A stretch of 64,000 bases of DNA, from the NCBI GenBank assembly GCA_963555705.1, contig OY743169.1, positions 7,812,014 through 7,876,013 of the forward strand, in the 5' to 3' direction. A model generated the notes under the pieces. That model did no database searches. It had not been told where the DNA came from and saw only the letters and a program-made list of their open reading frames with translations. Position 1 is the first letter of the stretch. Every line of letters begins with the position of its first letter. Position numbers and translations under genes: made by a program. This document shows positions 36,171 through 47,776 of this stretch, piece after piece. This DNA comes from Ligustrum vulgare (lineage: Eukaryota > Streptophyta > Magnoliopsida > Lamiales > Oleaceae).

Positions 36171-37675
36171 TGTTGTGCATTTCAGATCACAAGTGTACGA
36201 TATCGTAATCAAGTAATAAAGTGGACCTTAGAGTCCGGATTATCGTTCCCACGAGGACTGCTATTAATTACCGAAATATTTCAGTTCTTAACTTTATTTG
36301 AACAAATGAAAATCGTTTTAAGAATAAAAATCTAGAATTAAGAAATGGAACTAATGAATTAAAAAGAATTGTTAAATTGTTTTGTTTTCAAATAAGATTG
36401 TAAAGTAGTTGGGATTCACGAATTCACCTAGCTAATTAAATCAATTCCAATTCCAGTTTTATTTCCTATTTGTGTGTTCGGTCGAATTCACTAATTTAAA
36501 TTGAGATCCCTCTCTCGAGTTTAAATCAATCCTACCTAAATAAGTCAACCTTGTATCTCTACAGCGGGTCCGAATATTCCTTAACTAGATGCATTACACA
36601 CAAGAATTCACACACGACCGCAATAATTACAAGAGTATATCTCTATCTCTCGTTCAATTACCGGATTTATTACCTAGATCTATGTTATTAACTCACCTCT
36701 CGGATTATGGAAATAACACATGAAATCATGAATAAGTGGCCAGTTCATTCACGCATTAAACGCCATAATAAATCAACACATGCATTAAAGCGTTAAAACA
36801 AGGAATATGGAATTAAAATAATTAACTAGGCTACATCGTTCATCCCAACATCAAATTTAGCTACACATTATATTTAAATAGCAAAAACAAAATATAATGA
36901 CGTTCATTGAGAATAACAACGAAGAATGGAAAGATTGCACCAATTATCAATTCTTCAAGTATCTTCAATTCACGCCCCTCTGCGATGCTTGAATCTCCAA
37001 GAATTTTAATTCAAATTTCTATTGTGGCTCGTTCTATGGAGAGGCAAAGGTCTGATTTTCGTGCCTTCTGTGTTGTATATATAGGTTTTGGAGAAAAACT
37101 AGGTCAAAAAGCCCAAAGCCTGTCAAAAATCGCGAGAAAAATTTGATCTGCGGCCCAGCCGGACATCCACGCGATCGCGTGGCTTCAACCCTAGCGATCT
37201 CGTGCTTGACCCTAAAACTCTCGGGTTATATTTTTGCACCATCTCGCGATCGCTTGGCACCCATATGGCGATCGCGACTTCCTTCTTTTCTCGGCTGTGT
37301 AAGTTGGTCCCTGACTTTTAATTGCATCTTCAGTTCTCAACTTCCAATTGTTGCAATTTAGTCCCCAAACTTTATCTTCTTCTCGATTTGCCTTTTTAAG
37401 CTCTTAATTTATTCAATTAGGTTCTCCAACCTCTGATTTCTTCTCTTTGGCACCATGTAGGTTTCCCGGTTGTTGTTACAAACTCCTCACTTGTCCAATT
37501 TAGCTCTAATTAACATCCAATTGTGCCATTTTTCCATTAATTGCTTCATTCTTTGTCTTTTGGGATATTTTCTGAAAAGTAAATGATAAACACAAATTAA
37601 ATAGCAAATATTCCTAAACGAAAATAATTACATCTAGTTTAGACATACAAATAAGTATATAAAATACACTTATCA
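36171..37675 (-). repeat. Gypsy element 5' LTR
   Basis: 1505 bp, colinear with the LTR at 29002-30506 with about 12 substitutions. GCGATCGC octamers lie at 37171-37178, 37246-37253 and 37268-37275. Confidence 0.96.
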
Positions 37676-37827
37676 GAGAGCGACAGAAGAAATGAGAAGC
37701 TTCGTTTAATACGCGTTCCTAAGATAAGAGAGCGCTAACAGTACGGTATGAAGCAAAAAAAAACGCGTTTCGCGATTTCAACTAAAAGTGTCATTTTTGG
37801 TCCGTGAATAGTAATTTTGTAGTTGAA

Positions 37828-37853
37828 TCTTATATATATAGTAGGGATAGGGA
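37828..37853 (-). other. Helitron A 5' terminus and stranded Helitron B terminus
   Basis: On the minus strand Helitron A starts TCCCTACTATATATATAAG at 37847. The six preceding bases, TCCCTA (37853-37848), are interpreted as the start of Helitron B, cut off from its body when A inserted. The base before them is A on that strand. Confidence 0.55.
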
Positions 37854-38152
37854 TAAGGGAAGGGATTGGGCCAAAAAGGGATCCTAATAGATATTATTTG
37901 AGCCAACTATGGCCCAGTATGCTTGTTCTAGAAACATTTCAAAAATCGAAATCGAAGGTCACGTGATGCCGCTCCTGATATTCATCCAACGGTTCAGATA
38001 ATCGCGTCAGCTTAAAGCTAAAGCTCAATTCAAAATCTTTCAAATAATACGCACATTGATTCACACGACAGAACACAGCTTCGATCTACATAAATCTATC
38101 CCTTCTCTCCAGCCTTCATCGAATCCTCTCTCTAAACGGCAGTAACAATCGA
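37854..38152 (+). promoter_or_regulatory. Ran promoter and 5' UTR with two site II motifs
   Basis: About 300 bp between the Helitron boundary and the Ran start codon. TGGGCC occurs at 37867-37872 and, reversed (GGCCCA), at 37911-37916. These are site II elements, bound by TCP factors and typical of plant housekeeping promoters. A pyrimidine-rich leader (about 38098-38135, CCCTTCTCTCC and CCTCTCTCT) precedes the ATG. No clear TATA box. Confidence 0.6.
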
Positions 38153-40313
38153 ATGGTATGACCATTTCGTTCCTATTTGATTTCTGTTTTTAGGTATTAT
38201 GTCTTCGATTTAGCGAGATTAATTTTATTTTTTTATTTGGGTTTTTAGGCATTACCGAATCAGCAGACAGTGGATTACCCAAGCTTCAAGCTTGTGATTG
38301 TCGGCGATGGTGGCACTGGTTAGCTTACTTTTATATTTTGTTTGCTCCTGTTAGTTAAATTTAAATCATTTTGTACTTTGGTATGCCTTTTGTAGTTAAC
38401 GTTTTTGGCTGCACTCTTTATTTTGAATGTACTAATTGAAATGATCAATTTTTGGGTAGTGTGTGATGCCTGAGAAACTCCATTCAAAAAAAGGGTCTCT
38501 TGTTTATCTTCAATTAACAATATTCTGCTCTATTTGTTTTGTAGTCGTTAAATCTTTTATTTTCTTTTTCAATTGTGATTTCACTGATTGTCTTTAGCCA
38601 AATCTCGATTTTGAGACTAGGATTTAGGGTTCATAGAAATGTGTGGTTAAAAATGAATTTGAGGGATGTTGGAAAAACCAAACATTACCAGACGAGCCCT
38701 ATAAATGATGGTCTGTTTCTGTTTAATTACGTGTTGATATTAATTAAATTGGCCATAGGTATAGAACACTGTTTTGGTAAATGCAGCGATCTATGTTTGA
38801 ACCTGTTGAAACCCTAATATGATATCATGTATTATATTCTACCAAATATCAAATGAGCAAAACTATATATTTGATTGTACACACGTCCATAAAAGTGAAT
38901 TATTTCACGTTGGGTCTATAATGGAGTTTTTGTGATGTTACAGGGAAAACAACATTTGTGAAGAGGCATCTCACTGGTGAATTTGAGAAAAAATATGAGC
39001 GTAAGCCCGCTTAACTAATTTTTGCTTCAATGCTATTTCTTTTAGATATTTTTCCGTTTAATTAATTAATAATTTTGATTCGGGCGTAGCAACCATTGGT
39101 GTGGAAGTTCATCCCTTGGATTTCTTCACGAATTGTGGGAAGATCAGGTTTTATTGTTGGGACACAGCTGGTCAGGAGAAATTTGGTGGCCTTAGGGATG
39201 GATACTAGTAAGTGACATTTTGTGCTTATGTGATTAAATTGTTAGCATTTATATAATTTTTATTAAATTTGCGTGCTCTGTAAATTCATCGATAAGTTGA
39301 CGATGCATCTTGAGAATTCTTTTACTTTATTGGTGAATTTTCTCGGGGGTTTTAGGTGGAGAATTTGTTTCATGGTTCGGAATTTATCCTCCTTCATTGT
39401 CAGGGTAAAGCTTCATATAGTTTTGGATAATCTTTATATATAGCTAACTGAAATCTACAACAAGCTCTATAGAAACATTCTTCAAATCCAGCATTAATGG
39501 AATGATTGAACTATGTATCATTTTTGTTTGTTTATCATATTTTGTCCCATCGGTTTCCTTTTTTGTTACATATAGATATCGGTATTAATTAATCATCAAT
39601 AATTATGTCTTACTTTTGCAGTATCCACGGACAATGTGCGATCATCATGTTTGACGTAACAGCTCGGTTGACATACAAGAATGTTCCAACATGGCACCGT
39701 GATCTTTGCCGGTGTGTGATTTTTATTTGTTTAACTACCTGTTTGGTTTTGTTTGGTTGATTTTTATGGGAGATTTACATGGTATTGAATCCATTTTTAT
39801 TTTTACCTTCAACCTCAGTGTCTGTGAGAACATCCCAATTGTGCTTTGTGGGAACAAGGTTGATGTGAAGAACCGACAGGTGAAGGCAAAACAAGTTACC
39901 TTCCACCGCAAAAAGAATTTGCAGTATTATGAAATTTCAGCGAAGAGTAACTACAACTTCGAGAAGCCATTTCTGTACCTGGCCAGGAAACTTGCTGGGT
40001 AAGTAACTTCATTTAGCGAGGATCAAAATATGCAGAGACACGGTTTTCCATTAAATGAAAAGATTTTTTGTGGTTATAGGGATCAAAACTTACACTTTGT
40101 GGAATCTCCTGCACTTGCTCCTCCTGAAGTGCAAATCGATCTGGCTGCACAGCAACAGTAAGAACACGCACTCTCTCTCTCTCACTCAACATGAGATGCA
40201 AGCGTATCACATAAATATTAACTGGAATTTGGTGAATTTGCAGGCATGAAGCAGAGCTAGCTGCTGCTGCCAGTCAACCGTTGCCTGACGATGATGACGA
40301 TGCCTTTGAGTAA
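38153..40313 (+). CDS. RAN: Ran small GTPase (nuclear transport)
   Basis: Ran cycles between GTP and GDP forms to give direction to importin/exportin transport and to organise spindle and nuclear envelope. Exons: 38153-38155, 38249-38318, 38944-39000, 39090-39207, 39622-39711, 39819-39998, 40080-40157, 40244-40313. All introns are GT-AG, and lengths add to 222 codons including the stop, giving the normal 221 residues. Exon 1 holds only the ATG. Motifs: P-loop GDGGTGKT at 20-27, effector threonine in EPTIG at 43-47, DTAGQE at 68-73 with catalytic Q72, NKVD and SAK for guanine specificity, and the acidic tail DDDDDAFE in place of the animal DEDDDL. No lipid-attachment cysteine at the end, as expected. 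It looks fully functional. Its promoter borders the Helitron complex. Confidence 0.98.
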
Positions 40314-40700
40314 AAAGTTTCAATTAGAAGGATCTTTAAGTGTTGCATTGCTTCCATGTTGATGGCCCAAATTTTTCTCGTGTTATTTTGAGATTGTCAG
40401 GCTTTTATATCCCGGATTCAAGTCCTGTTGAGCAAAGATGGATTCTGGTGTTTGATTTTCTTGTTGGAAGATAACTCGTCATTTATTACATGTTTGAGGT
40501 AACAACTTGTGAACGTGCACGTTTTATATGGCTATTGATTACTTTCCGATTTGCTTCCTACTGGAAGTTTATTTGAAGCTTTAGATTCTTCTGACAATCT
40601 TAATGACAAAATTGAACTTCATTGATTGCCTAGAAAAAACTCGTGTAACATTGACTCGGAAATGAAGTCTTTACAATAGGTCAAGCCTAAAGGCTAAAAC
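40314..40700 (+). other. Ran 3' flank
   Basis: Probable 3' UTR and downstream DNA of the Ran gene. T-rich; no open frame or repeat recognised and no canonical AATAAA seen before the MITE. Confidence 0.5.
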
Positions 40701-41199
40701 CATCTCCAAGAATGCCCAGATTTTTATCCCAAAATTGGGATAATAAATAGTTCTATCCCAAATTCGGATAACACTATTCATCAATCCCTAAATAACACCA
40801 TAGTTAATGGAAAGTACTAAATCGATTTGATTTGATCAGATGGTTCATTAATTTGAAAGATCATTTGAGGATCCTCGAATGTATGTCATCAATGTAGTTT
40901 GAGATGAATAATTTAATAATTTAATTTTATACTTTTACTACTAATTTAAAATAAATTAAACATCCGTTTGATAAATCAAATAAATTGGTTTATGATAAAT
41001 AAGTTTATGAATTACATAATTTTTCAAATTACTTTTTAACTGTACATAATTTCTCTTTAATTTTCAATCACCACTTTTTACCTTAAAAACATAAATAAAT
41101 AAATTTATAAATAGATAGTGAATACATAAATAATTTGTAGAATTAGAAATAATAAGAAAAAAAAAAAAAAAAAAAATTAGACAGAGTTACTTGGAGATG
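40701..41199. mobile_element. Small MITE with CATCTCCAAG ends
   Basis: CATCTCCAAG at 40701-40710 and CTTGGAGATG at 41190-41199 are perfect inverted ends (the right one extends to GGGCATCTCC). The interior is AT-rich with a run of A near 41160. The ends resemble hAT-type MITEs of plants. The target duplication is not clear, so boundaries may be off by a few bases. Confidence 0.55.
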
Positions 41200-43199
41200 C
41201 CCTAATTCATCAGCTCCTTACCGGGATAAATTCGGTTCAGGTTGCTGCGTGGCAAAATAACGTCTCTTCTCATATTATATATACCTACAAAAAATACGAA
41301 AACTGCCGTAAAATAGACACAAAAAAATTCGATAAAATCATTCTAAAATCTCACTGTATATTTCCACTGAACTTCTACTTGATTGCCTTTTTCTCAACCC
41401 CACAATTTTGTCTCCTTGGAGTTGGTTGTAGGATCGGCAGATGAATCTAATCCAACTTTTTACTTCACATTTTCTCCAACGAATTGCAACTTCAAGAAAA
41501 TTTCATGCCAACCAAGCCGAGTGCTCCACGATTACCATAGAAATGCATGTGAACAGACAGCCTGTGGCAGCGTCACAACAATTTATTTCAATATGTTCAC
41601 AAGGAATAACACTCCAACCATGCAACTAAAATATTCACTACATCTTTAAATATCCTCACAATTAATCTGCCAGTTTAATTCTTTATAAAAATAAGGATAA
41701 AAAAGGACTGAAGGATAAAAGGAAAACCATCACATTCCTGTGATACAGTGAAGATAAACAAGCACTGCACAAATGCATTGCAAGAATGATGGAAGTCATC
41801 AAATTTGCATGGACATGTAATAACTGCAACGTCGTTGAATTATTCAAGTGCCTTCAAAAGGACCGTCACTTCATCATTCCATAAAATTCCAAGTTAGTAC
41901 CTACAAATGCAGCATGAAACTGCACAAAACTCTGTTTGGGCCACACCTGCTGTATTGCACTACTAAGGAGAAATTGGGATGCGTTAATAAATGAACTCTC
42001 AAGATAGGTCCAATAAAGAATTTCAATGTTACTGAAGCAGCAGCTAGGCATTTTGTTAAACTGGTGTATGTGCTATGATGAAAAAAATAACTATTAAGTA
42101 GTGAATGCATATCTGATATATTTATATGCGTAATATATTGTATATAACTATATATTGATTTATATATTACATATTACATTTTATAAAGAATGAACATTTA
42201 ACTATACTAATTAAAAAAATCAATTTCAATCTTAAAAGAACACATCCATGGTGCTTCATATAGCTTTGCTGTGAGTTATCCAATCACAAAAAAAAAAAAA
42301 AAAATGTTGGACTTAACTAAGAGCATACTTGAATATAAGCCATATACTTCTTCCTCCTGCATAATGACGATATTGACAAATCAAGATAAGCCTGAAATTA
42401 AGTTAAACATTTACATAGATTATATAGAGATGTCTACCAGAGACTGGCTGTAAGTTTGTCAAATCTGTGAGAAAGTGGAAGACTGAATTGTCCAATAGTT
42501 ATGTGATAAACTCTTACATCATCATCAAGCCTTTGGAAGCAAATGAAGCATGCCTCCAACTGTGGCCCTGGAAATGCAGGGAATTGAATGTTGATCAATA
42601 ACATTCTAAACCAGAAGACTATGAGCTGCCAAAAATGTATGGAGAAAATCAATCTAATAATATTTTACAAACAATACATAATCAATGGACAAGAGTGTTA
42701 TGTAGCAACATGCAACTCAAAGCTAATCACAAATTAGTTCATGTCATAAACTCCATTGAAAGCCACTTTGAATTGGTAGCTTCTTAAACAACTAAAATAT
42801 GTCATTTCCCTATATGAATTTAACATGATAGTGCAGCTCTTTGGAATATTAAGTATGCGAATTTAACAATACAGTTCTAGCGTGCAGGCCATCAAGATTT
42901 GTTTTCATCTATGCACTACACACTGTAGGACTTCATAATAGTAGCATATAGTTTCAATAAGATCAAACTGATTGAAGATTACAATAGATGACACAAAGGG
43001 CTAAACAAAATGTTATTATATGGATCTTTGAAACCTGCCAAACAGGTACATAATGCTTCCCCCTTAAGGAAAAAAAAATCATGCAGTAAAGTCATTTTAC
43101 AATACCATTGCACAAATGGAACCAAGAAAAAACGCATAACCAGAAAATCCAGAAAGGGATGTAATACATTCATTTCTTTGGAACAATCTTCTACATTAT
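41200..43199. other. Intergenic DNA between Ran and the Agenet/ENT gene
   Basis: Open frames on both strands are short and show no family resemblance. Minus-strand stretches near 41880-42060 and 42480-42600 look weakly exon-like, but I recognise nothing in them. An A run lies at 42287-42303. Confidence 0.4.
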
Positions 43200-43205
43200 T
43201 TTATT
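43200..43205 (-). terminator. Possible polyadenylation signal of the Agenet/ENT gene
   Basis: AATAAA on the minus strand, about 180 bp beyond the stop codon. Position suits a near-upstream element; not proven. Confidence 0.4.
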
Positions 43206-43382
43206 AATAAGAATTTAAGACATTGTCATAGTTACATAATGTCACTGTCTAGATAATCGTAGAGATAAAAAGTAAGAAGATACAGAACGTAATAGGTCAT
43301 CTTTCTTACAGTGTTGAACCAGAAAATGAAAGGATTAAACCCTATGACAAACTAAAAAATAAACAAAAACACTGGTTCTACA

Positions 43383-44827
43383 TTATCTGATATGTGTACC
43401 AGTTTTAGTGGAAATTAGATACTTGAGCTCCATTGAATGTTCATCATTTGAAATGTGGAGCATAATACGAAGATTTGTCAACAATGCCTCTTTGTCCCAA
43501 CTTAAGGGACCAGAAGCATACAATGCTTCCAGAGTGCGACGATAAGCATGCAACTCTAACCTATGGATACTGGCTACTACTACTTCTTTTGGGAGCTGAT
43601 GATCATTTTTTCCCTCAGAGCCTGAGCCCGAACCATAACATGACTCTGCATCACTACCAGCAGTATCTGTCAACTGGCATGGTAGTTGTATGATGTGACT
43701 ATAATAGTTGTTTGGACTCTGACTAGTAACACTACAACTACCAACAGAACAAACATCACTATCAGAATTATTAAATTCTGAGCTTCTCAATCCACAATAG
43801 CCATCAATATCATTTTGTTTAGGCCTCTCCATTTGATTATATCCATATGATCTGTTAAAGGAAGCATGCATGTATTTTTCACCCAGGATTTCTCTTGGGT
43901 AAGCAACAGCATCTACCTTTTCAATAATGGGGACAGAAACCATACTATTCTTCGATTTTTCTTTCTCAATTGCTCTTATCTTCTGGATATGTCCATTGTT
44001 TGCTTCAATAACAGATGAGCAGTAGGGGGGCATCCTCTTCCGGGACCTTGAAGATACTAAACGAGATCCCCGTACTCCAGCATCGCTCTGATTTTTATCC
44101 TTCGCATTAACTTCCGGGGCCTGAAATCTCATCTTTTGATAATAGTCTGAAGTCAACAGCTTGTTAGCTTTTCCATCATCACCACATCCTCTGGAACTCT
44201 GCAAGCAGGAAGCAGTAGGAGATCAGAGATTGTAAAATTGAGAAAATGGGTATTTTTCTAGCAAAGGATTTAAAACTAATCAGGTAAATAGAGTATTAAA
44301 GGAAGGTCTAAGAAAGTAACATTGACACTGTCCTGTGGTTATCATAATATATTAGGTCAACTGACATGAAAAAATATGTAATGCAGAAAATTACGATCTC
44401 AACGGATAATTAAAAGAAGTAAAAGTACCTGTTCCACTAAAATCCATTTGTCATTGTGCCAGGTTTGTCTCATCCTAGCATTTGATCTATTGATTATTAA
44501 TTCCCGTGAGCACCCAAGAAGCCTCACTAAATACTGATTGCCATTCAAAACCTTCAAGATCATGGCAATCTTCCATGAACAATCATCAAACACCTCCACA
44601 ATGCTTTCGGCTGTGCAATTCTCCAAACCTTTGACGAAAGGAGGGCATGGCCTCAAAAACTTCCGTGTTACCTTTCCCACCATTGACTGAGTTGCATTAC
44701 CTGGATGACAATCATATCCCACATCATAAGTATGGCCATTGACAGATAGTATCTCAGCCAAACGAAACGAGACTGGATCCCCACTTTTATCCATAACTTC
44801 TACTTTACTCCCTCTTTTGAGCCTCAT
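43383..44827 (-). CDS. Agenet (Tudor-like) and ENT domain protein
   Basis: Plant proteins of this type combine Agenet repeats, a Tudor-like fold that reads methylated histone or RNA partners, with the helical ENT domain known from EMSY. They are thought to act in chromatin. Two coding exons: 44827-44429 (133 codons) and 44198-43383; GT-AG, in phase; 404 residues in all. The N-terminus MRLKRGSKVEVMDKSGDPVS and the SIVEVFDDCSWKIAMILKV stretch are paired Agenet modules (about 1-130). The middle is Ser-rich and basic (SSRSRKRMPP). ENT lies at about 343-397 (HRLELHAYRRTLEALYASG and LLTNLRIMLHISNDEH). I chose the ATG at 44827 because an intron acceptor lies just upstream (44860) and the protein then starts as in its relatives. 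No damage seen. Confidence 0.9.
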
Positions 44828-45610
44828 TCTGAGAGAGATTAAACACAAAAAATCACAACCTGCAATTGCCATGAAAACAATATATCACTTAACAACATAT
44901 TCGCAAGAGAACCAGTCAATAGATGTGAAAAAAAATATTCTGGTAACTGATAAAAGGTAAATAACATCTGCATCTTATAGCATAATAGCAAATAAAAACT
45001 ATATGTTTAAACTTCTTTTCCAGAAAAATCAACATAGAAAATCCAAAGATATCCCCAAATATTGATTAGAAACAAACCAAATTTCGATCTTTTGGGTAAA
45101 TGAAGGTAAACACTTTTGATAACTTCCGAAAGTCAGTAACATAAATAGTTCAATACACAACAATCCTCTTTGAAATCATTGCACTAAATTAATCTATAAA
45201 CTGAAAGAAAACATAATTCTTTAAACTTTCTGTAGCAAAAAATAATTTATACATATTCTAAATCAAAATTGAGTTAGTTGCTAAATCTCCACGAGTTAAA
45301 CTTTTCTAAAATTAAACTCATTGAAAAATATAAATAAAAATATACAAATGGAAACACTCCCCAAAAGAAGATTTAAAATTCTAATGAATCAACATGAAAA
45401 TGAATTAATACCAGAGAAAATACGATCTATTGAAAAAATCCCCGAATAAAAACGCCAAAAAATTAATCAATTGAGAGGTTCAGAGCCCCCAAATTGAAAC
45501 CCTAAAACTGAGAAATTACTCACCTGTAATCAAAATTGGCAGAAAAAGTCGATCTGATAAATTTCCTAATGTATGGTTTGATCTCTGATTTCTAAATCAC
45601 ACTTTGAAAA
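44828..45610 (-). other. 5' UTR and leader intron of the Agenet/ENT gene
   Basis: On the minus strand a non-coding first exon (ending 45524, sequence TTACAG before the donor GTGAGT) is followed by an intron from 45523 to 44860 (TTGCAG acceptor). Leader introns are common in plant regulatory genes and often raise expression. The transcription start is not defined; CCCTAAAACTGAG lies in the start of the intron. Confidence 0.6.
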
Positions 45611-45787
45611 TTTTTATGATTTTTTTTAATTTTGAGTTCTAGGGTTTGTTTCTTTGGCGTGAGGAAAAATAATTGGGACCAATAAAAATTTAAAAATAAA
45701 TGTAAATACGAGGTAGAGGGTGTTATGGGAATATTAAAATCTTGGTTCAGATTTCAATCCATACCAGAAAATTAAAAGAGATGATCA

Positions 45788-45842
45788 ATTGCAGATTAAG
45801 TTCTTGACCTTTTATTGCAGATTAAGTTCTTGACCTTTTAAA
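45788..45842. repeat. 26-bp tandem duplication beside a Helitron end
   Basis: TTGCAGATTAAGTTCTTGAC followed by CTTTTA occurs twice in a row, directly left of the Helitron-like terminus at 45847. Confidence 0.9.
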
Positions 45843-45846
45843 AACA

Positions 45847-45872
45847 CCGGTGTTACACTCGTGCGATACACG
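45847..45872 (-). other. Degenerate Helitron 3' terminus
   Basis: The hairpin CGTG-TATCG-CACG (45860-45872) lies nine bases from CCGG (45847-45850) and a following T, the spacing seen at 11739 and 62877, where the end is CTAG. A matching 5' end to the right was not found. Confidence 0.45.
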
Positions 45873-47741
45873 ACCATTTGTTACTTACATATATTAAATT
45901 TATATTTTAACATATGAAATTAATACTTAATTAAAAATAAGAAATGAATGAAGACAATTAATTATAAATGTACATTACACATAGCTTAATTTTTTTACGA
46001 TTCTTATGTTTATCGTTCCAGAAATTTCTTTTAATATTGTAATTTTAATTGATTTAAAACTTAAAATGGAAAAAAAAAAAATTACATTTAAATAGAATTT
46101 GTAATAAGTAGAAAAAATAGATTTATCTGTGATATATGCTCAGAATCTCATTAAAACGAAAATGTAAAGAAAAAGAAACATAGATTGATGAACGTTCTTA
46201 TTTTATCCTCTTTCATTTTCTATTTTTAAATAAAAATATCTATATGATATTGACAAAGTTTTTTTTTTTTTATTTTTAATCTTTACGAATTAAAAAAAAA
46301 AATCATTGATTTTCAAGAAGGGAGACGGATCAAGAAATTTCGGGATCTGAAAAATGCAACTATTAAAAAAATTGCATTCAATTTGATTATTTTAAATTTT
46401 AATTTTGTCCAAAACGAATAATAAATAGTGAATTAATACTACTAATTACCATTTTAGGAAATGAGTTTAATAATAATGATTTTATGGAAAATGTATATTT
46501 AAACACCTGTTTGAGGCTCATTATTTCAAATAACGTAGTTCATAACAATAAATTTTGGTGCAATGAGCTTTTAAAAGGTAATATTTTTAATTTATATGTA
46601 TATTATTTTATTAATAAAATGTTAGTTGAAATGATTTTTAAAAAAATTAGGGTTTGAATAAAGTGTACTGAATAGAGACCAATATATATATATTTTTTTT
46701 TTGTTGCCAAAATAGTAATAGTTAGGAACTTAAATAACTTACAGCTTACTACTTAAAAAAAAATACTTCAATGACCATTTGCATAACTCATTTTCATAAC
46801 TATTCAATTTATTAATGAATCTTTTCAAAATATAATTTCTAAATTATCACAAATAATTTATCACTATTCGAATAGTATTATTAGAATTAGTACTAACTAT
46901 TTTATTACAATATCTGGTATTTAAATTTATTAAACAAATATTTTATTTCATATTCACTTTAACATTACAAATTAAATACATGTGTTATTTAAATTTATTA
47001 ATGAACGTATATCACAAATACATTTAATTTTATATACTAAGAAATCATCTATACATTTCGATTTTTAAAAGTGGCACGATTGTTTAACCCACAAGACACA
47101 GTACTTTATCACTTACCCATATGGAATTGATTTTTCAAGAATCAATTTTTCTGAACATTCATTCTCAATCAAGCATTCTTTAAAAAATTATTTTTTACAA
47201 TTTTTCATACTACTTTTTAACTATACATTCTAAAAAATCACTTTTTCACAAAAAAAATTCTCAAAAAATCAAAGTCAATAGTCACAATTGAGTAAAGTTG
47301 GAGATCACGAAATTATACGAAAAATCTTATACCCTATAATCTTTAAAAATTTATTGAAATTAAGAATGATTAAAAAAATATTAATTATTTTATTGATATT
47401 ATTAACTAAAAAGAAATCAAAGTATTAATTATTCAATATTAGTCTTCGTTCAATAACGTTTTCTATAAATTATTTATAAGCAGCGCATTTTTTGACCACT
47501 TATATATTTTAGAAAATATGATTTTTAATATTAAAAATAACAAATGATTGGACCATTAATAATTAAAACACAATTTTTATATTGATGGCTACACATAGAA
47601 TTTATAATATTTAGAACAACAAATAAATAAAAATAATAATAATTAAATGATAACTTTAATACTGATAACTAAAAATATTGATTAAACTCATTCAACATTA
47701 GTTTTAATAACAAATTAAAATTGATTAAAAAAATATCAACC

Positions 47742-47776
<35 letters not shown>

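Larger units (their letters stand above)
29002..37675 (-). mobile_element. Gag-protease-only Ty3/gypsy element (Athila/Tat type)
   Basis: LTRs of 1505 bp (29002-30506 and 36171-37675) flank the internal DNA, with a GAGAG duplication at 28997-29001 and 37676-37680. About 12 differences separate the LTRs (0.8%), with no indels. The tRNA-Asp primer site, Gag sequence and DLGAS protease fit the non-chromovirus OTA group. No reverse transcriptase, RNase H or integrase occurs between the LTRs; 30507-33538 is non-coding. It therefore resembles the non-autonomous elements called TR-GAG and must have used enzymes from a relative. An intact copy of its target site exists at about 27211 in the neighbouring leader unit. 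Confidence 0.93.
11739..37847 (-). mobile_element. Helitron A, 26.1 kb including a nested gypsy element
   Basis: On the minus strand the element starts TCCCTACTATATATATAAG at 37847 and ends with a CGTGC-AAC-GCACG hairpin nine bases before CTAG at 11739. The flanking plus-strand bases are A (11738) and T (37848), so it sits in an AT dinucleotide without target duplication, as Helitrons do. The 5' end is confirmed independently: a second copy of the leader stops its similarity exactly at the TC (27403). Contents in element order: repeated leaders, replicase N-terminal fragment, satellites, RPA1-like gene, captured aconitase. Without the nested gypsy element it would be about 17.4 kb. No endonuclease or helicase domain remains, so it is non-autonomous now. 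Confidence 0.75.

Noticed and set aside
41383..41649. 88-codon plus-strand frame downstream of Ran
   Set aside because: No recognisable motif; overlapped by another unrelated frame; likely chance.
45847..45872. Fully supported Helitron at 45.85 kb
   Set aside because: The end reads CCGG instead of CTAG and no 5' end was found, so it is kept only as a degenerate terminus.
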